Positions 63,683 through 64,000 of a stretch of DNA of 64,000 nucleotides are shown piece by piece. The position numbers and the translations under genes are program-made. The first letter of the stretch is position 1. Each line of letters begins with the position of its first letter. Location of the stretch: the NCBI RefSeq assembly GCF_900091445.1, contig NZ_LT607733.1:6041001-6105000 (forward strand), written 5' to 3'. Source of the DNA: Micromonospora echinofusca (lineage in GTDB: Bacteria; Actinomycetota; Actinomycetes; Mycobacteriales; Micromonosporaceae). The notes under the pieces are model-generated. The model made no database searches, had not been told where the DNA came from, and saw nothing but the letters and a program-made list of their open reading frames with translations.

Positions 63683-64000
63683 TCAGTCGCCGTCGGCCCG
63701 GCCACCGCTTGGCGACGAGGCGACCGCGACGGAGTCCGGCCCGGGTGACGCCGGCCGTGGCGGCGCGGTCGCGGGTTCGGATGGTGGTTCCGGCGCGGTT
63801 GGCCCGTCGGAGCGCCGGCGGAAGAGCAGGAGCATCACCCCGCCGGCGACCAGGCCCCAGAACGCGCCACCCACGCCGAGCAGGGCCACCCCGGAGGCGG
63901 TCACCACGAAGGTGACCACCGCGGCCTCGCGGGCCGCCGGCTCCGCCAGCGCGGAGGTGAGCGCGGTGGCCAGCGCGCCGAGCAGCGCCAGCCCGGCGAC
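63683..64000 (-). CDS. BenE-family transporter, C-terminal end (runs off the window)
   Basis: The last 105 residues of a membrane protein whose start lies beyond the window. AGLALLGALATALTSALAEP, then REAAVVTFVVTASGVALLGVG and AFWGLVAGGVMLLL, strongly resemble the end of benzoate/H+ symporters of the BenE family. A 45-residue Ser/Pro/Ala-rich tail follows. The family call is by pattern only because the conserved N-terminal part is not visible; export of aromatic acids or another small acid is possible. Confidence 0.7.
   Translation of the reverse strand, partial: VAGLALLGALATALTSALAEPAAREAAVVTFVVTASGVALLGVGGAFWGLVAGGVMLLLFRRRSDGPTAPEPPSEPATAPPRPASPGPDSVAVASSPSGGRADGD

Overview
The window is about 73% G+C apart from one lower-G+C pocket near 45 kb. 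It is densely packed, with many GTG starts and overlapping stop/start codons. The gene content (futalosine-type menaquinone genes, BldC, a HelR-like RNA-polymerase ATPase, system-II cytochrome c maturation, stressosome genes, many SpoIIE-type phosphatases) points to a chromosomal segment of a Gram-positive actinomycete, most likely Micromonosporaceae (Micromonospora-like). The family assignment is an inference from gene content and style. I saw no rRNA, tRNA, CRISPR, transposase or phage gene. All calls rest on reading the sequence; no database search was run.

Layout. 0-6.3 kb: the start of an MFS exporter with an ArsR-type regulator, a HelR/HelD-like ATPase, a two-gene ABC exporter and a two-domain VOC protein. 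6.3-9.5 kb: a vitamin B12 importer (btuF-btuC-btuD, minus strand) behind a cobalamin riboswitch and a hairpin that can hide the btuF ribosome binding site. 9.5-13 kb: two divergent secreted peptidases (M14 and C39-like). 13.4-30.3 kb: two small membrane proteins, mqnE, a secreted NlpC/P60 hydrolase, a proline-rich membrane protein, a DEAD-box helicase with a repetitive basic tail, a PLP enzyme, an SDR, an Lrp regulator and BldC. These are followed by the late menaquinone genes mqnM, mqnP and mqnL with a class I terpene cyclase between them, and a divergent CMD-family/MarR pair. 30.5-36.6 kb: a tightly coupled minus-strand operon hemL, histidine phosphatase, resA-like, ccdA, resB, ccsB, which joins haem precursor synthesis to cytochrome c assembly.

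37-60.2 kb is rich in partner-switching and phosphorelay proteins: four STAS proteins, three PP2C/SpoIIE phosphatases, a soluble poly-HAMP hybrid histidine kinase with its response regulator, and a six-gene stressosome-type operon. The operon runs rsbR-rsbS-rsbT, ATPase-PP2C, histidine kinase, REC-PP2C. The histidine kinase begins with what reads as a degenerate RsbT domain. No sigma factor gene is present, so the final targets lie elsewhere. Housekeeping and accessory genes sit within this stretch: a FAD oxidoreductase with a LexA-like box, oligopeptidase B, a threonine dehydratase-like enzyme and a fused polysaccharide deacetylase-glycosyltransferase. 60.2-64 kb: a CynX-type MFS transporter divergent from an FCD GntR regulator, mscL, two small proteins, and the end of a BenE-type transporter.

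Regulation visible in the sequence. Many single genes have a TANNNT hexamer ending 5-7 nt before the start codon and no Shine-Dalgarno, the signature of leaderless mRNAs. Convergent gene pairs are usually separated by long GC hairpins. Two pairs of related palindromic elements recur between genes: a GATACC...GGTATC type at 13.4 and 30.4 kb, and a CGAGATCTTGG type at 37.5 and 63.2 kb.
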